This document shows, piece after piece, positions 44,516 through 55,301 of a stretch of DNA of 64,000 nt (position 1 is its first letter; every line of letters starts with the position of its first letter). The notes under the pieces are model-generated. The model was given only the letters and a program-made list of their open reading frames with translations, made no database searches and was not told the DNA's origin. The stretch spans positions 10,172,311 to 10,236,310 of the forward strand of contig JABAKD010000010.1 in assembly GCA_012845835.1 (NCBI GenBank). The letters run 5' to 3'. A program made the position numbers and the translations under genes. This stretch comes from Undaria pinnatifida (Eukaryota > Sar > Phaeophyceae > Laminariales > Alariaceae).

Positions 44516-45264
44516 CCGAATGTGTGTACCGTAACAATATACCAGAGACCAGGGATCAGATTATATTTCGAAAAAGGAACGTAGATACACACGTGAAAAA
44601 ACAATTTAATAAATTCAAGCATCGCAGACGGTCTACAAACACCCGGCTGAAATCCCGAAGCAGGCAACGGAATGCCTCGTCGCAGGCGTGCTGCAGCCAG
44701 TGCCTGCTTGTTTTGACGGCATACAGTAGATTGGGAGGTCACCCTCGAGATATCTCGGGTGGGTGGAAGTTGCTCTCAATCCCACGTGGCAAGAGTAATG
44801 GACTTATCGAATTGTTGAACGAAGCCGTTAGTTTGCCACTTTGTCATTTTGTTCGACTCGTCGATGCTCGTATGGAGTCGGAAGTGCAAAGGGATGAAAA
44901 CGTAATGTTTGCGGCGTCCTTGCTATTTTACCAGCGACACCGACCGACTACGATATGCTAGGCGCCTTTGGCGGGTGTACTGCAGCCGTTTCGGTAGCCT
45001 TCGTCGGAGGCTCACCGTTTGCCGCCGCTTGTCCTCGTCTCTGAAATATCCGTCGGCACATCCAAAATTCACAAATTTGAATACCCCGCCCCGGCGTCCT
45101 TGCCAGGTCGAAGTTGGATTGGGCTCTTCAAATTCGATTTGATCTTTGATAAACCTGTCGAGATATAGGCCCAAAACAGTCTATTACAAGAACGTATTAC
45201 GAATGTAACCCGGTCGTTCGCACCACTTGACCGGCGGGTATCTTGCTGCTGACCCACGGGTGTT
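44516..45264. other. Unique segment between two GC-rich palindromic blocks
   Basis: About 750 bp with a plus-strand frame to 44961 but no recognisable domain. Its being bracketed by matching arrays suggests one composite repeat. Confidence 0.4.
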
Positions 45265-45475
45265 GCCGCAGGCCCAGCAAACCCGGCCCGTGAGAACGCG
45301 CTGTGTCGCGGGCTTATCAGAACCTCACGAACCGGGCCGGGCCGGGGGGCCGTGAGATTTCATTCCCACGGGCTGGGCCGGGTCAAAGCCCGCGAGACTG
45401 AAATATCACGGCCCTGGTCGGCCGGCGGCCCGTACGATTAAAATCTCGCGGGCTGGGCCGGGCAGCGCTTCGAAG
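45265..45475. repeat. GC-rich palindromic array, block 2
   Basis: Same motif set as block 1 (CCCGTGAGATTT, CACGGGCTGGGCCGGG, AAATCTCGCGGG), about 210 bp. Confidence 0.8.
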
Positions 45476-46473
45476 CCTGATTCCTTGATAAAGCTCGGCG
45501 CAACACCCAGGGGGAAACGAGGGATGATAAAACAACCATCCCCGTTTATTTAGTTGACAGTTTCAGTGTATATCCGCACACGACGGGCATAATTCGGACG
45601 CGCCCTTGACCCACCTGTAACAGCACTGGCCACAACAAGTATTTTGTATATTCTTCAAAACTCGACTATATTCTGAAAACGCAAACCTAGCTGAATTGCA
45701 TGAACTGCTGTGGTGCAGGCTCGAGCAGAGGGAGAAATAAATAATAGTACCCCCACGCCCGTGCATGCGTAGTTAGTACTTGTTTTGTTCGCGGTGCTAA
45801 TATGGTTTGCAAAGACGGTTGATTTTCTTCTTACACAGAGAGGCACATAGGCCTACTGCGCACAGCGCTCGCTAGCACACACTCTCAGGGACCTTTGGGG
45901 AGATATTACTTGGTAGTATATTATTTTGTTAATGATACACTACTGTCAAAACTACTTGTATGTACCTTCCAGTACGCAATAGAGTAGCACGGGACAGGAC
46001 TGACCCAGCCTGGATTTCTTACGTTGGAGAGAGGAAATATTTTGCTCTAATACACCAGCCACCAGATAATCGCATTTATCTATATTATAGTAATAGGTGC
46101 TTCACGTATGTGTTACTATTAATATGTCTGCTGCTGTGTGTTGTTTTAGATTGATTACCGCCTGTTATGCCTTTTCTGCTTGTGACTATATGGATCATTG
46201 TCACACCGATAACTCGTGCCTATGAATATCGAGTACAACCGCCCCCTCCCTTAAAACAAACAGAGAACGCGAGAAAGTTGAAGTGACAATATAAAGAAAA
46301 GAACACGCCAGAAAAGAGGTTGCCAGCCATAGTTGACAATGCCGTATGTACGGGAGGAAGCAACAAAAGGGCGAGCTGGAATAAAGAGATGGGATAACGT
46401 AGTCGAGCAAACATGGAAGGATACAGGGGGAGACCAAAATAAGAGGTACTACTACTATTAATACTGCTGTCCA
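45476..46473. other. Gene-free stretch
   Basis: No exon supported. Moderately AT-rich, with no clear repeat. Confidence 0.5.
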
Positions 46474-46474
46474 C

Positions 46475-46684
46475 AGAGAAGTTTGGGGTGTCCTACATTA
46501 TTATTGTGTTTTTCACAATGGATGGAAGAGCACTGCTGTCTAGACTATACAGAGAAGTTTGTGGGGTGTCCTACATTGTTGTTGTGTTTTTCACAATGGA
46601 TGGAAGAGCACTGCTGTCTAGACTATACTGAGAAGTTCGTGGGGTGTTCTACGTACATGATTGTTGTGTGTTTTCAGAATGGAT
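46475..46684. repeat. 77-bp tandem repeat, nearly three units
   Basis: Units start AGAGAAGTTYGTGGGGTG and contain GTGTTTTTCACAATGGATGG and AGCACTGCTGTCTAGAC. The third unit is cut short at the telomere-type tract beginning 46688. Confidence 0.88.
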
Positions 46685-46687
46685 GGA

Positions 46688-46719
46688 CCTAACCCTAGCC
46701 CTAACGCTAACCCTAAACC
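46688..46719. repeat. Degenerate interstitial telomeric tract
   Basis: Five CCCTAA-type units with changes (CCCTAG, CGCTAA). It directly abuts the end of the 77-bp satellite. Confidence 0.75.
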
Positions 46720-48104
46720 CGCAGGAAATACAATGTAGTACCGATGACTGCCCCCTCATGACGTCACTGGAGTGAAACGGTTGAAAAAACACACAACACA
46801 CAATAATGTACGAGTAATTATCTCTGGAAGTTTGTCGGGGGTGACGCGTGCTACGATGATTAGAGAGGTGTGCACCACTTTTGTTCTGAGGCTTACTCAG
46901 GTTATTGGTAGCTTATATAAGACCTCTCTCCCAAAAACTGATTTGGAGAAAAAAAGTAAAAACCGCTACAAGTATGATACCCCGGACGAAAAATCCCATG
47001 CCCTATTGGTACACAACGAGAACCATATCAGGCTAAAAACACGGCCTTTTTTTTTCCGACGACTTTAGAAGCCCAAAATCCTTCCCTACACTAATTTCAA
47101 GTAAATTTGTTACCAAACAGGGTTTCCAGTAGTGAAGGCGTTAAGGAGCCCTATCATTCAGAACCCCAAATAGCCGAAAAATGGTATACCTCTATTGTAG
47201 CATTGGTCGGGTACAAGACACAAACAAGTAAAAAAAGGAAATAATGCGTACAACAAAAGAAAGGGGAAGGCAAACGCTCAAGAAATAAGATGAAAGAGGA
47301 GAAGCACTTGACGATATACGGGAGGTTGAGGGAAGATATATTGGAATGAAAACGTATCTGCACGGCCCACTGGACTACGCAAAAAGGCTGAAACTGCGAT
47401 TTCGTGTAGGGGACCTGGACCCACCAGAAAGAAGAGAGATACCAGTTGTCGGGAGGAGGAGGACGTGGCTACAAATATGGGCCCGTGTGGCACAACAATG
47501 ATAGAGAGTAGGACTGACATGGTAGGTGAACGAATGTGAAATATACAAGGAGGAACGGGATGCGTTATAATAGGAGATGAGGAAATTAGACGTATGTGAC
47601 ATGGAAGAGTTTCGTAGACTAGAGGGTAGCGAGAAAACGGTCGTTTTCCTAGGAGATACATGGTGGTCGCAGACGGCGAAACAGGACGGGGATAGGATAA
47701 TCAAACAGTTTCTGTGTAGTATATGGAAGAAGCGCAATGAGCGCCCAAATGCTGGAGATGTCTCTATTGGTAGTAGGAACGGTGCTCCGTCTCGAAAGGG
47801 ATGCGTGGTCGATGGTCAAATGAATGAGTGAGGTAAGCAACAAATAAATGAGTACGCCCCCGCCCCCCCCCGCCCCGCCCCCCCCCTTTTCCCCTCAACG
47901 GTCAAACGAGTACAGGACATATGATAAACTGGTGCATCCCACAGCCGTCAGATTTTGTCCCCCTCAAAAACGAGTTTCATAGTTTCTGTGCACGTTGATT
48001 AGCACCACCGTATCTATTGGCCCTGGTATATACAAGCTACCACAACAGTATTATTAGCAGTATTAGTACTACTTACTGTTGTTGTATTTCTAACTTGTAG
48101 GGAG
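46720..48104. other. Repeat-derived, gene-free stretch
   Basis: 46905-47205 is a copy of repeat family R4. 47860-47895 is an almost pure C tract. 47930-48045 matches 12070-12190. No coding exon supported. Confidence 0.5.
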
Positions 48105-48245
48105 TCGCCGACGTATGTATGTCCTTAATGAAGGCACACACACCCAGTAATACGCGGGATCGGGGTATCACACACAGCTTGCAAAGATGAGTTTCGACGG
48201 AATCTTAATCTTACCTTCGATCTCACAGCTGTACGAAGTGTGTAC
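48105..48245 (+). repeat. Dispersed repeat family R3, copy 2
   Basis: It matches 12185-12300 (GGGAGTCGCCGA, CACACCCAGTAA, GATCGGGGTATCACA, GCAAAGATGAGTTTCGACG, CTCACAGCTGTACG). Confidence 0.7.
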
Positions 48246-48375
48246 GAGTATGTATGCATTTCAATTTTTATAAAAGTGTATGTGAATGGTACCTGGTACA
48301 CAGCAAGCAGCAGCAACAACAAGAGCTCGAACAAAACTTTTTTTTTTTATTACTTGTATTATTATTGAAAAACGG

Positions 48376-48383
48376 AAAAAAAA
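48376..48383 (-). terminator. Pol III terminator of tRNA-Pro
   Basis: A run of T on the minus strand, immediately 3' of the tRNA gene. Confidence 0.8.
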
Positions 48384-48385
48384 CG

Positions 48386-48457
48386 GCTTCAGCTGGGATT
48401 TGAACCCAGGACCTCCTCAACCCAAATGAGGAATGCTAACCACTACACCACAGAAGC
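48386..48457 (-). tRNA. trnP-UGG: tRNA-Pro (anticodon UGG)
   Basis: A 72-nt cloverleaf on the minus strand. The acceptor stem is GCTTCTG/CTGAAGC with one internal T-T mismatch (6-67). The D-arm is GTGT/GCAT with the usual AGTGGTTA loop. The anticodon stem CCTCA/TGAGG carries loop TTTGGGT, so the anticodon is TGG. There is a 5-nt variable loop AGGTC, and the T-arm is CTGGG, TTCAAAT, CCCAG. A-box and B-box are both good. There is no intron. An eight-T Pol III terminator follows five bases after the 3' end (minus strand, about 48383-48376). The mismatch in the acceptor stem leaves some chance that it is a recent pseudogene. Confidence 0.85.
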
Positions 48458-48601
48458 TGTTATTCTCATATTACACCGCGTAATTTGGCTATATAAAAAA
48501 TGTTGGCATGACACGGAATAAATGCCTGGTGTGTACGTAGCAAACAGCAGCATGCTGCAATAAGTAGTGTACCTGGTTTTCTGGTAGTGATATTTTACGT
48601 A

Positions 48602-48686
48602 GTACCACTCCGTCCGTAAATATAATAAACATTTGAAAATTATAATTGAGATAACATGTTTCCTATATTTACGGACAGAGTTGTAC
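48602..48686. mobile_element. Stowaway-like MITE (85 bp)
   Basis: Terminal inverted repeats of about 24 bp (GTACCACTCCGTCCGTAAATA at left; complement GTACAACTCTGTCCGTAAATA at right) flanked by TA on both sides. The CTCCGTCCGTAAATA core resembles the Tc1/mariner-derived Stowaway type. Interior is about 37 bp and AT-rich. Confidence 0.8.
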
Positions 48687-49024
48687 TAAGTACTGCTGTA
48701 CTTTCATCACCTGGTGCGTCATCTAATCTCTGGCGTGCACAACACAGCAGCACACCACCACAAGCACCACCTGCAGTACTACTGTCACACGCCACAACAA
48801 AATTTTACCAGTTATACCTGGTGAGACACTATTATTTACAAAAGCAGTAGCAGCAGTATGCAGTAAAGTATAGTAGCATACCGCGCTGTATGTCCTGATG
48901 ATGTGGTAGTACGTACACGAAACAGACTGACTGACTGGCGGTTGTGGTATCGTTCCTCGTTCGTCGTTGCCACGAAGAATTTCCTTTTTATTTTATTTTT
49001 ATTAAAAATACTACTACTGCTGTA

Positions 49025-49105
49025 TGTTATAAGGCTTAGTTAGGGCTATTGGTTAACCTTTTGCAAGTGGTCAAACGGACTAATACCCCACTAAAGTCCT
49101 TAACA
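49025..49105 (+). mobile_element. Solo LTR of TRIM family A
   Basis: A single 81-bp LTR (TGTTATAAGGC ... CCTTAACA) flanked by TGTA on both sides (49021-49024 and 49106-49109). Opposite orientation to the full copies. A product of LTR-LTR recombination. Confidence 0.9.
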
Positions 49106-50717
49106 TGTACGTATATGAAAAAAATAATGAAAAATAAATGTTTACATCGTACAATACAGCAGCATCTTCGCGCCTGTTCTTCCTCTGGTATAGTGTGGGT
49201 CGAAACTAACAATGGCATCACCTCCCGCGGCCGGCGTTGCCAACCCTCCCTTACTTTCTGCGATCGTTTCCCCGATGAGAGCGCGTATTTTCGGCGTCTG
49301 GCTGGGAAACGGGCGCCTTTATTGTTTCTCCCATACTCACTTGATACAATTCGTATCACCCGTCGTCTGCCTCTGAGGCAATAATACAATGTAGTTCTGC
49401 CCCTTGAGAGCTCTTGCTCAAGTCTTGGGTTGTTTGCGAAAGCCGCCCTTAACCTACTCCAGTCGTTCAGGGAGGTTCATTGAATTCCCTGTTGTGGATC
49501 TCGGAAATACCCTCTACCCTGACATCTCCATCCCTGCCCGGACAGACTACCTCCCTTAGACGCATGTACGTCGAAATTGCCAAACGTCAGATAGATGTGA
49601 GTACGATTGATTGAATAGTTGAAACTCAACATTGTGCAAGAATTTCCTGTTGCATGAAAGATAGATGGTTGTTGTATTGTCAGTTGGGACTACGGGTGGT
49701 GGTAGTTGTGCTGTGGCGACCGAAAAAAAACAACGGGGGAAAAAACGCTCGCAAAATTCCCACAGACAGGCACATTCATTCTTGCATTCATTGCTTTACC
49801 TACATACAGTAGTATTAACAGTACCTCCTCCTCTTGTTTGTTGTTGTTGTTGTTGCTGCTGTTGTTTTATGTCTTGTGACACCATAATACTAAAATTATA
49901 TACACACACTCCATGATAATCTCCACTTCCGCATCAAGCCGCGGTATGAGACATACCACCACCAGTAGTAGTAGTAGTAGTAGTAGTAGTTGGTTAGAGG
50001 TTTTTCATCATCACCCACACAACCCCCTTTCTTTATGTGTGACACTGCTGTATGTATGGTCTGTCCTGTGTTTGTTCGTTGTGTGTGCACAGAGTTCATG
50101 TGGCACAAGCAGTAGTTGTGTGGACATACATGCACCAACCAGTAAACCCAACTGCTTGCTGCATTCATACAGCATATTTACCTGTAGATATCAGGCAGCA
50201 ACGCGATACAACTGCGGAACAATTGGCAGCTGAGCAGTAACACAGCAACAACAACAGACACACAGCAGCACAGAAGAGAGAAGCGGAAATAGTTTGAATA
50301 GTTTCCCTTTCAAACACCGGCGTTTCACGTGCATATCGTTATTGAGAACGTATGAATGAGATGCCTAGTTGTATGCGTTTGTATGCGTTTGTATGAGTTT
50401 GTGTCCGTTTGTATGCGTTTGTATATGTGTTTGTATGCGTTTGCATGTCTGTTGTGTTGGAGATCGCACCGAGGACGGTTGCTGCTGTACGGCTGACATA
50501 CAAAAAAGCATGATTCTGATGGTGTTTGCATAGACTAGACTAGTACTCTAGTGCCTAGAGTATATCAGGTACCAAGACTTGGTGGTGTAGACTAGTTAGT
50601 GAACATGTGGCAGGTACCATATATGCATCCCACTCCGCACAACAAGGGAATGATCGCATCACGTAGTGTAATATGGCAAGGCACCATACGATACCATCGC
50701 AGTTACATAGTAATACC
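49106..50717. other. Gene-free stretch with microsatellites
   Basis: No supported gene. Plus-strand frames at 49189-49384 and 49490-49560 look mildly coding but match nothing I know. Simple repeats: (TTG)n at about 49837-49866, (AGT)n at about 49964-49990, and a 10-bp TTTGTATGCG repeat at 50371-50452. Confidence 0.5.
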
Positions 50718-51025
50718 CATTCATTGCTGCCTTTGGAGTGGCCGCACCAGAAAACAAAGTAACTCATTGGCGCTGTCATCCATAAGCAAGAAAGTAGGCA
50801 CATGGTGCCGAAGTCCGTCTTACGAGCGGTTCTGGGAAGGATGGATGCAGTTCACCCTACATGCGACTCGCCGAACACCTAACGGCGCTTCGCGCTTGGT
50901 GCAAGCAGTACGTCTGCCTGGTTGGTAAAAACCCGACGTGCTCCGTCCCGGCATAGATAGTAGGGATGCGAGGGTCTATGGTTATACGACTACGGGCATG
51001 CGCTCAAATTGAGTACACCCCCCCC
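50718..51025 (-). repeat. Dispersed repeat family R5, copy 2
   Basis: Minus-strand copy of 43686-43985, ending in a C-run on the plus strand (the G-run end of the family). Confidence 0.75.
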
Positions 51026-52224
51026 GCGCCCTCCGTTCCGTCGTACTTATTAGTTGTTTGTTTCGAGCAGCTGTTCGTTATTGGCTACATCGCCGTGGTA
51101 TCTCGACGGAACTGGCTCAAGACCGGCGCTCTCGACGGCATCCCTGCCACGATCGTCGACGACTATACCCGCTCCTGTCGGCTCGGAATGGTGGTGGTAT
51201 GTGTGTTATGTAAGTGTGTTTTCTGTACGCTACATGCACACACGAAGCACGGAGTGATCTGTTGTGCTAGCGAGTTTGTGGTGAGGGCGCCGCAGGTATC
51301 ATGGTCTAAGTGTGGCGTTCGACTTGTTGACCCGTATTCACACACGAAGCACGGAGTGATCCGTTGTGCTTGTGCGAGCTTGTGGTGAGGGCGCCGCAGG
51401 TATCATAATCTAGGTGTGGCGTTCGACTTTTTTAAGACCCGTATTCCTTCGTATTTCCTCAACATGATTTGTGCCTTCTGATGAGACTTCAGAGGGAAAA
51501 GTGACGAAAACATTAATAAGAGTTGTTGACTACCTGACATTATTACAGTAGTATTTTGTGTTTGCCATCCGACAAAGTGCAGCATGATGAGCTCACATTT
51601 TGATCATTCCTCAAAATACCCAGAAAGTGGTGGACTCTGTTGGTGACGTGGGACGTACAACAAGGAGATTCGTACGTAAGCACTACTCGTACACGCTCTT
51701 TTGGTAACTCCGACCGCACAGCATGACTGGGCAAATCAGCTTTACCCCTTCCCCCCCAATCCCGCGCAGCGTTCTATTATTATAGCTGTGTGGGCAGCCA
51801 GTGCTGGGAGAGGGGCCGGCACAAATCACGGGTGAGCCCCTCGGCGAGGGGGCGGCAGCACGCCACCTCCAGCTCCTGGCCAAAGAGAGGGCGGCAACGG
51901 CGAACCTTGCACGGGGAGGGGGGAGAGAGCGAGGGGGGCGGCGCAGCGGACCCACGGCGGGCCGTGAACCGGTGGATCGGGGGGAAGAGGGAAGGACCGA
52001 GTCTACGTACGGTATTATAGTACAATCATATGCCCGCATCTATTTGCGCTACCGAGTTTAGGAGGCGAGGTATTAATGCAACAGAGAGATACGTAGCACT
52101 TTTTTTATAGGATTTTTTTTCATCTTCTTTTTGAATGACGCGGGGTGTTCTTGTAACACAAAATCGTCGCTAAGACGCGTGCCACGCTAGAGATGCACGA
52201 CGTTTTTTCTCAACACTACCCCTC
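51026..52224. other. Gene-free stretch
   Basis: 51090-51185 reads as an exon-like plus-strand segment (RRNWLKTGALDGIPATIVDD) but has no partner exon. A roughly 107-bp tandem duplication occupies 51236-51430 (CACACGAAGCACGGAGTGAT, GGTGAGGGCGCCGCAGGTATC). 51780-52010 is very G-rich without a supportable gene. Confidence 0.45.
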
Positions 52225-52445
52225 ACTTTAGGAGGTTCGGAGAAAAATGAAAACTGCTGGCGGACGAAAAATCCCATGGCCTAGGGGTACACAACAAGAA
52301 TCATGATACCAAAAAAAAAAATGGCCGTTTCCCGACGATTTTGGGTCAAGGAGGAGCCCCATCATTCAGAAGCCATTATTTATTATTATGACAAAAAAGT
52401 ATTACATATACCTCTCTTATCGTAGCACGCGGCGGAGCGTCATTT
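52225..52445 (+). repeat. Dispersed repeat family R4, copy
   Basis: GGAGAAAAATGAAAAC, AAAATCCCATGGCCTAGG, CCGACGATTTTGGGTCAAGGAG, TCATTCAGAA and CGTAGCACGC, in the family order. Confidence 0.65.
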
Positions 52446-52663
52446 TTGTTTTGGCGAAACAAACAAGTCTTTTTATGTATGGTCTATGTAGGGGCTCGCT
52501 GGGTTTGTTTTAATCGGGTTCCACGTTCAGGTAAACTTCAAAATATAAACATATATGTGTGGGGAGGTCAGTGATACACATTATTGATTTTTTCAGCCAT
52601 CTCACCCCAGTGGTGATGATCATTGTGGCATCCTGAGGGGGCGCTTCGACCGGCATTTCGTAT

Positions 52664-52714
52664 GGGTTAGGGTTAGGCTTAGGCTTAGGCTTAGGCTTAG
52701 GATTAGAGTTAGGT
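52664..52714. repeat. Degenerate interstitial telomeric tract (GGGTTA/GGCTTA)
   Basis: Two TTAGGG units are followed by a homogenised run of TTAGGC and then TTAGGA and TTAGAG variants, about 50 bp in total. Confidence 0.8.
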
Positions 52715-52876
52715 ACATGATTTTAGAAATCTCAACAATGTCGGTCACCCGGGGAGGTACAGAGCTCGCTAAATAAAGAGCCTCAGAAGGAAAAAAAAAG
52801 GGCGCATCCTCCACCGCAGCATGCTAATGTGTCAGGCTACCGTAGAGGTGCACCACCACTGGGTCGTTCTATACGG

Positions 52877-53098
52877 TAGCCCCCCCCCAGCTTTTCTTTA
52901 ACGAAATCGCCGGTTCTGAAACTAGCTCCCGGCCGTACATCCTGAAACACTGTGCCCCTTGCCACCCAGACGTTATTGTTCGATGGTCGTTTGCAAAAAA
53001 GAAAATATATGGAGACGTGTTTTGTAGTAGCACCCTTCCTCGCGTCGGGCAGCCATGAAACGCTCGTTAAAGAAAATCGCTGGTTTGGGGGGGGGCTA
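52877..53098 (+). mobile_element. MITE with poly-C/poly-G ends, copy 3 (best preserved)
   Basis: Ends are TAGCCCCCCCCC and GGGGGGGGGCTA. The inverted repeats extend inward (AGC-TTTTCTTTAACGA against its complement near 53075-53090). The family body is in between. No coding capacity. Confidence 0.8.
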
Positions 53099-53551
53099 TT
53101 ATCGTATAACAGTCCAGGACTTTTTGCCTGAGTTTCCTGATTTTAGGAGCTTAAGACCTCTTCTTCCCAAAAGCTAATTTTTGGAGAAAAATAAATCTGC
53201 TATGTGCCAGATGGAAAATCCCATGGCCTATATAAGTACACAACGAGAATCAACAAAAATAAACATGACCGTTTTGCGACGATTTTGGGTTAAGGAGTGA
53301 CGTCATTCAGAATCATTTTCACACGAAAAGTGCTACCTATTATATCGTAGCACGCATTGCCCATGTGTCTTAAGCCACTCAAAAAAGGACAAACTACGTA
53401 TCGGGCAAGCATTTTGTTGGAGCAGAAACAACGAAGTATCCCATGGCGGTGCACATCGTGAAACAGAAAAAAACGCCCAAAAAACAACAAAAAATGGCCA
53501 CTGGCGCAGACGCAGGCCGCGGTAAAGGTGCGCCAAAGTGTCGTTCTACGG
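53099..53551. repeat. Repeat family R4 copy and linker between two MITEs
   Basis: 53110-53355 matches R4 (AAAATCCCATGGCCTA, GACGATTTTGGGTTAAGGAG, TCGTAGCACGC). The same MITE-then-R4 order occurs at 53552-54050, so MITE plus R4 may be one larger element or a duplicated block. Confidence 0.6.
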
Positions 53552-53784
53552 TAGGCCCCCCCAACTTCTCTTTATCGAGATCGACGGATTAGAAACCAGC
53601 TCCCGGACGGAGGTATCTCCTTCAATACGGTGCCCCTTGCCCCCTCCGACGTCATCGTTCGATAGTGCGTTCGCAAACAAGAAAGTACGTGAAGATTCGT
53701 TCTTCATCGTAGCACCCTTCCTCGTGCCGAGCAGCCATGACACGTTCGTTAGAGAAAACGCTGTTTTTTTTGGGGGGGGGGCTA
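53552..53784 (+). mobile_element. MITE with poly-C/poly-G ends, copy 4
   Basis: TAGGCCCCCCC start, GGGGGGGGGCTA end, family body (CCAGCTCCCGGACGG, GACGTCATCGTTCGATAGT, CACCCTTCCTCGTG). Confidence 0.8.
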
Positions 53785-54137
53785 TCGTAGAATCAGTCGA
53801 AAGTTTGTCTTGGGGTTCCTCACTTCAAAGTGAGCTGTTCGTATACCTCTCCCGAAAACCGATTCGAGGGAAAATGAAAAGTGCTAGGATACGTGGTACC
53901 CGAAGGACAATCGATCCCCATGATCTACATATGCAACGCAAAATATTTTGGGGAAAAAAAGGATGAAGTCCCGGCGATTTTGGAATGAGGAGAGCTTCGT
54001 CATTCAGAAAAACGCTTCACCGCCGAAAAGTGTTGCCTCTATAGTAGCGCACGTCCGCGAGCGGCTTTGATTCGCTGAAAGAAGAAGCCCTACATGCGAT
54101 CCCCACGAAAAAACTACTTTGGACTTGGTCGAGGGTG

Positions 54138-54665
54138 CATTGGCGTATGTGATGATACGACTTGGCGCGGTCGCAGAGGCTGGTGCTGGCAGCAATTAAC
54201 CTAATCGAAGGAGCGTGCAAGATGCACAAGGCAGAACTGCATTGATGTTTTAACGGCCGCTTTCGGCCAATGGAAGGAACACTTGGGAACAATGGACTGC
54301 TCCAGAGGACACCGAAAACTGACGAGGAAGAAGAAAAGGATAAGAGAAGAGTGAGGAGTGAACGGGGTGGAGCCACCCGCATCATTTGTCTCAGCGTCCA
54401 GAGTACTTCTTCTTCCAGAAGCCTCTGACTTCGAGAACTCGACTACCTCGTACGATACGATCTTCTCGAACTATTGCAGCAGTCGTCGAACAGGTGGTAA
54501 TCCCGCCGCTTTTCTAGAACATTTCTTCCAAGAAAGTTCCGGTTCAGCTGTAACGTTCATACTTTACTTTCTTGTTCTGCTACGACTACGAGCACAGCAA
54601 TGAACCAATCAATGCTACTGACTATTGCCTCGATAGGTGGTAGTCTGAAACAGCTGTCCTCAACA
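54138..54665 (-). repeat. 3' LTR of the copia element
   Basis: 528 bp, beginning TGTTGAGGACAGC on the minus strand and ending CCAATG. Confidence 0.88.
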
Positions 54666-55301
54666 CTCCCCCACAATGGAAGTAGCATATCGAATTTCAT
54701 TCAATAGCATGTTCCACTTGAAATCAAGCTACACACCAATCAGAGATACGACGCATGTCGTTCCCCACTGAGGTGTAACGCAGACTTGCTCACGCAATGA
54801 ATAAAACTTCAATTCCCGCATCCCTTGTATTCCAACCGAATCAAAAGCAAGCGCTCGTACAATGACGGCTATAGGAGTTGTGGATCTAATCACGAAACCG
54901 CTGGTGCAACTGGTTCCAAAGAGTGTCAAGAGTCCATTACTGTGGACACTAAACAGGTTGCGACTCAGCAAATCTACTGTTGTTGCTCGCGCGACTCAAA
55001 CAGTCAACACACCCTGAACTTCGGTGATTAACCGGAGTGCACTAGTTATCCGCTAATCCCAACGGAATTATCCTACGGACCATAATATGGTAACTACGTA
55101 ACCCCCCTCCCCCATTCATGAATGCCAGTGCTCTTGGCGAATTGATCGCCTCACACAGCAAAATCTAGTCATCATGAGCTCTCCTCACAGAAAAGGAGGG
55201 AGTCCACTGTCAACAAGCACGGAGCAAACCGTTCTGCACAACGTCCGTCCGACGCGTTCCAATGCACCGGTTTGCTGTGGTGTGTTGGCGACAGCGAATT
55301 C

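Noticed and set aside
46483-46692. 69-residue open frame with a repeated 26-residue unit
   Set aside because: It is the 77-bp satellite read in one phase; no start context or splice evidence.
50371-50452. CRISPR-like array
   Set aside because: The unit is only 10 bp, with no spacers; a eukaryotic simple repeat.
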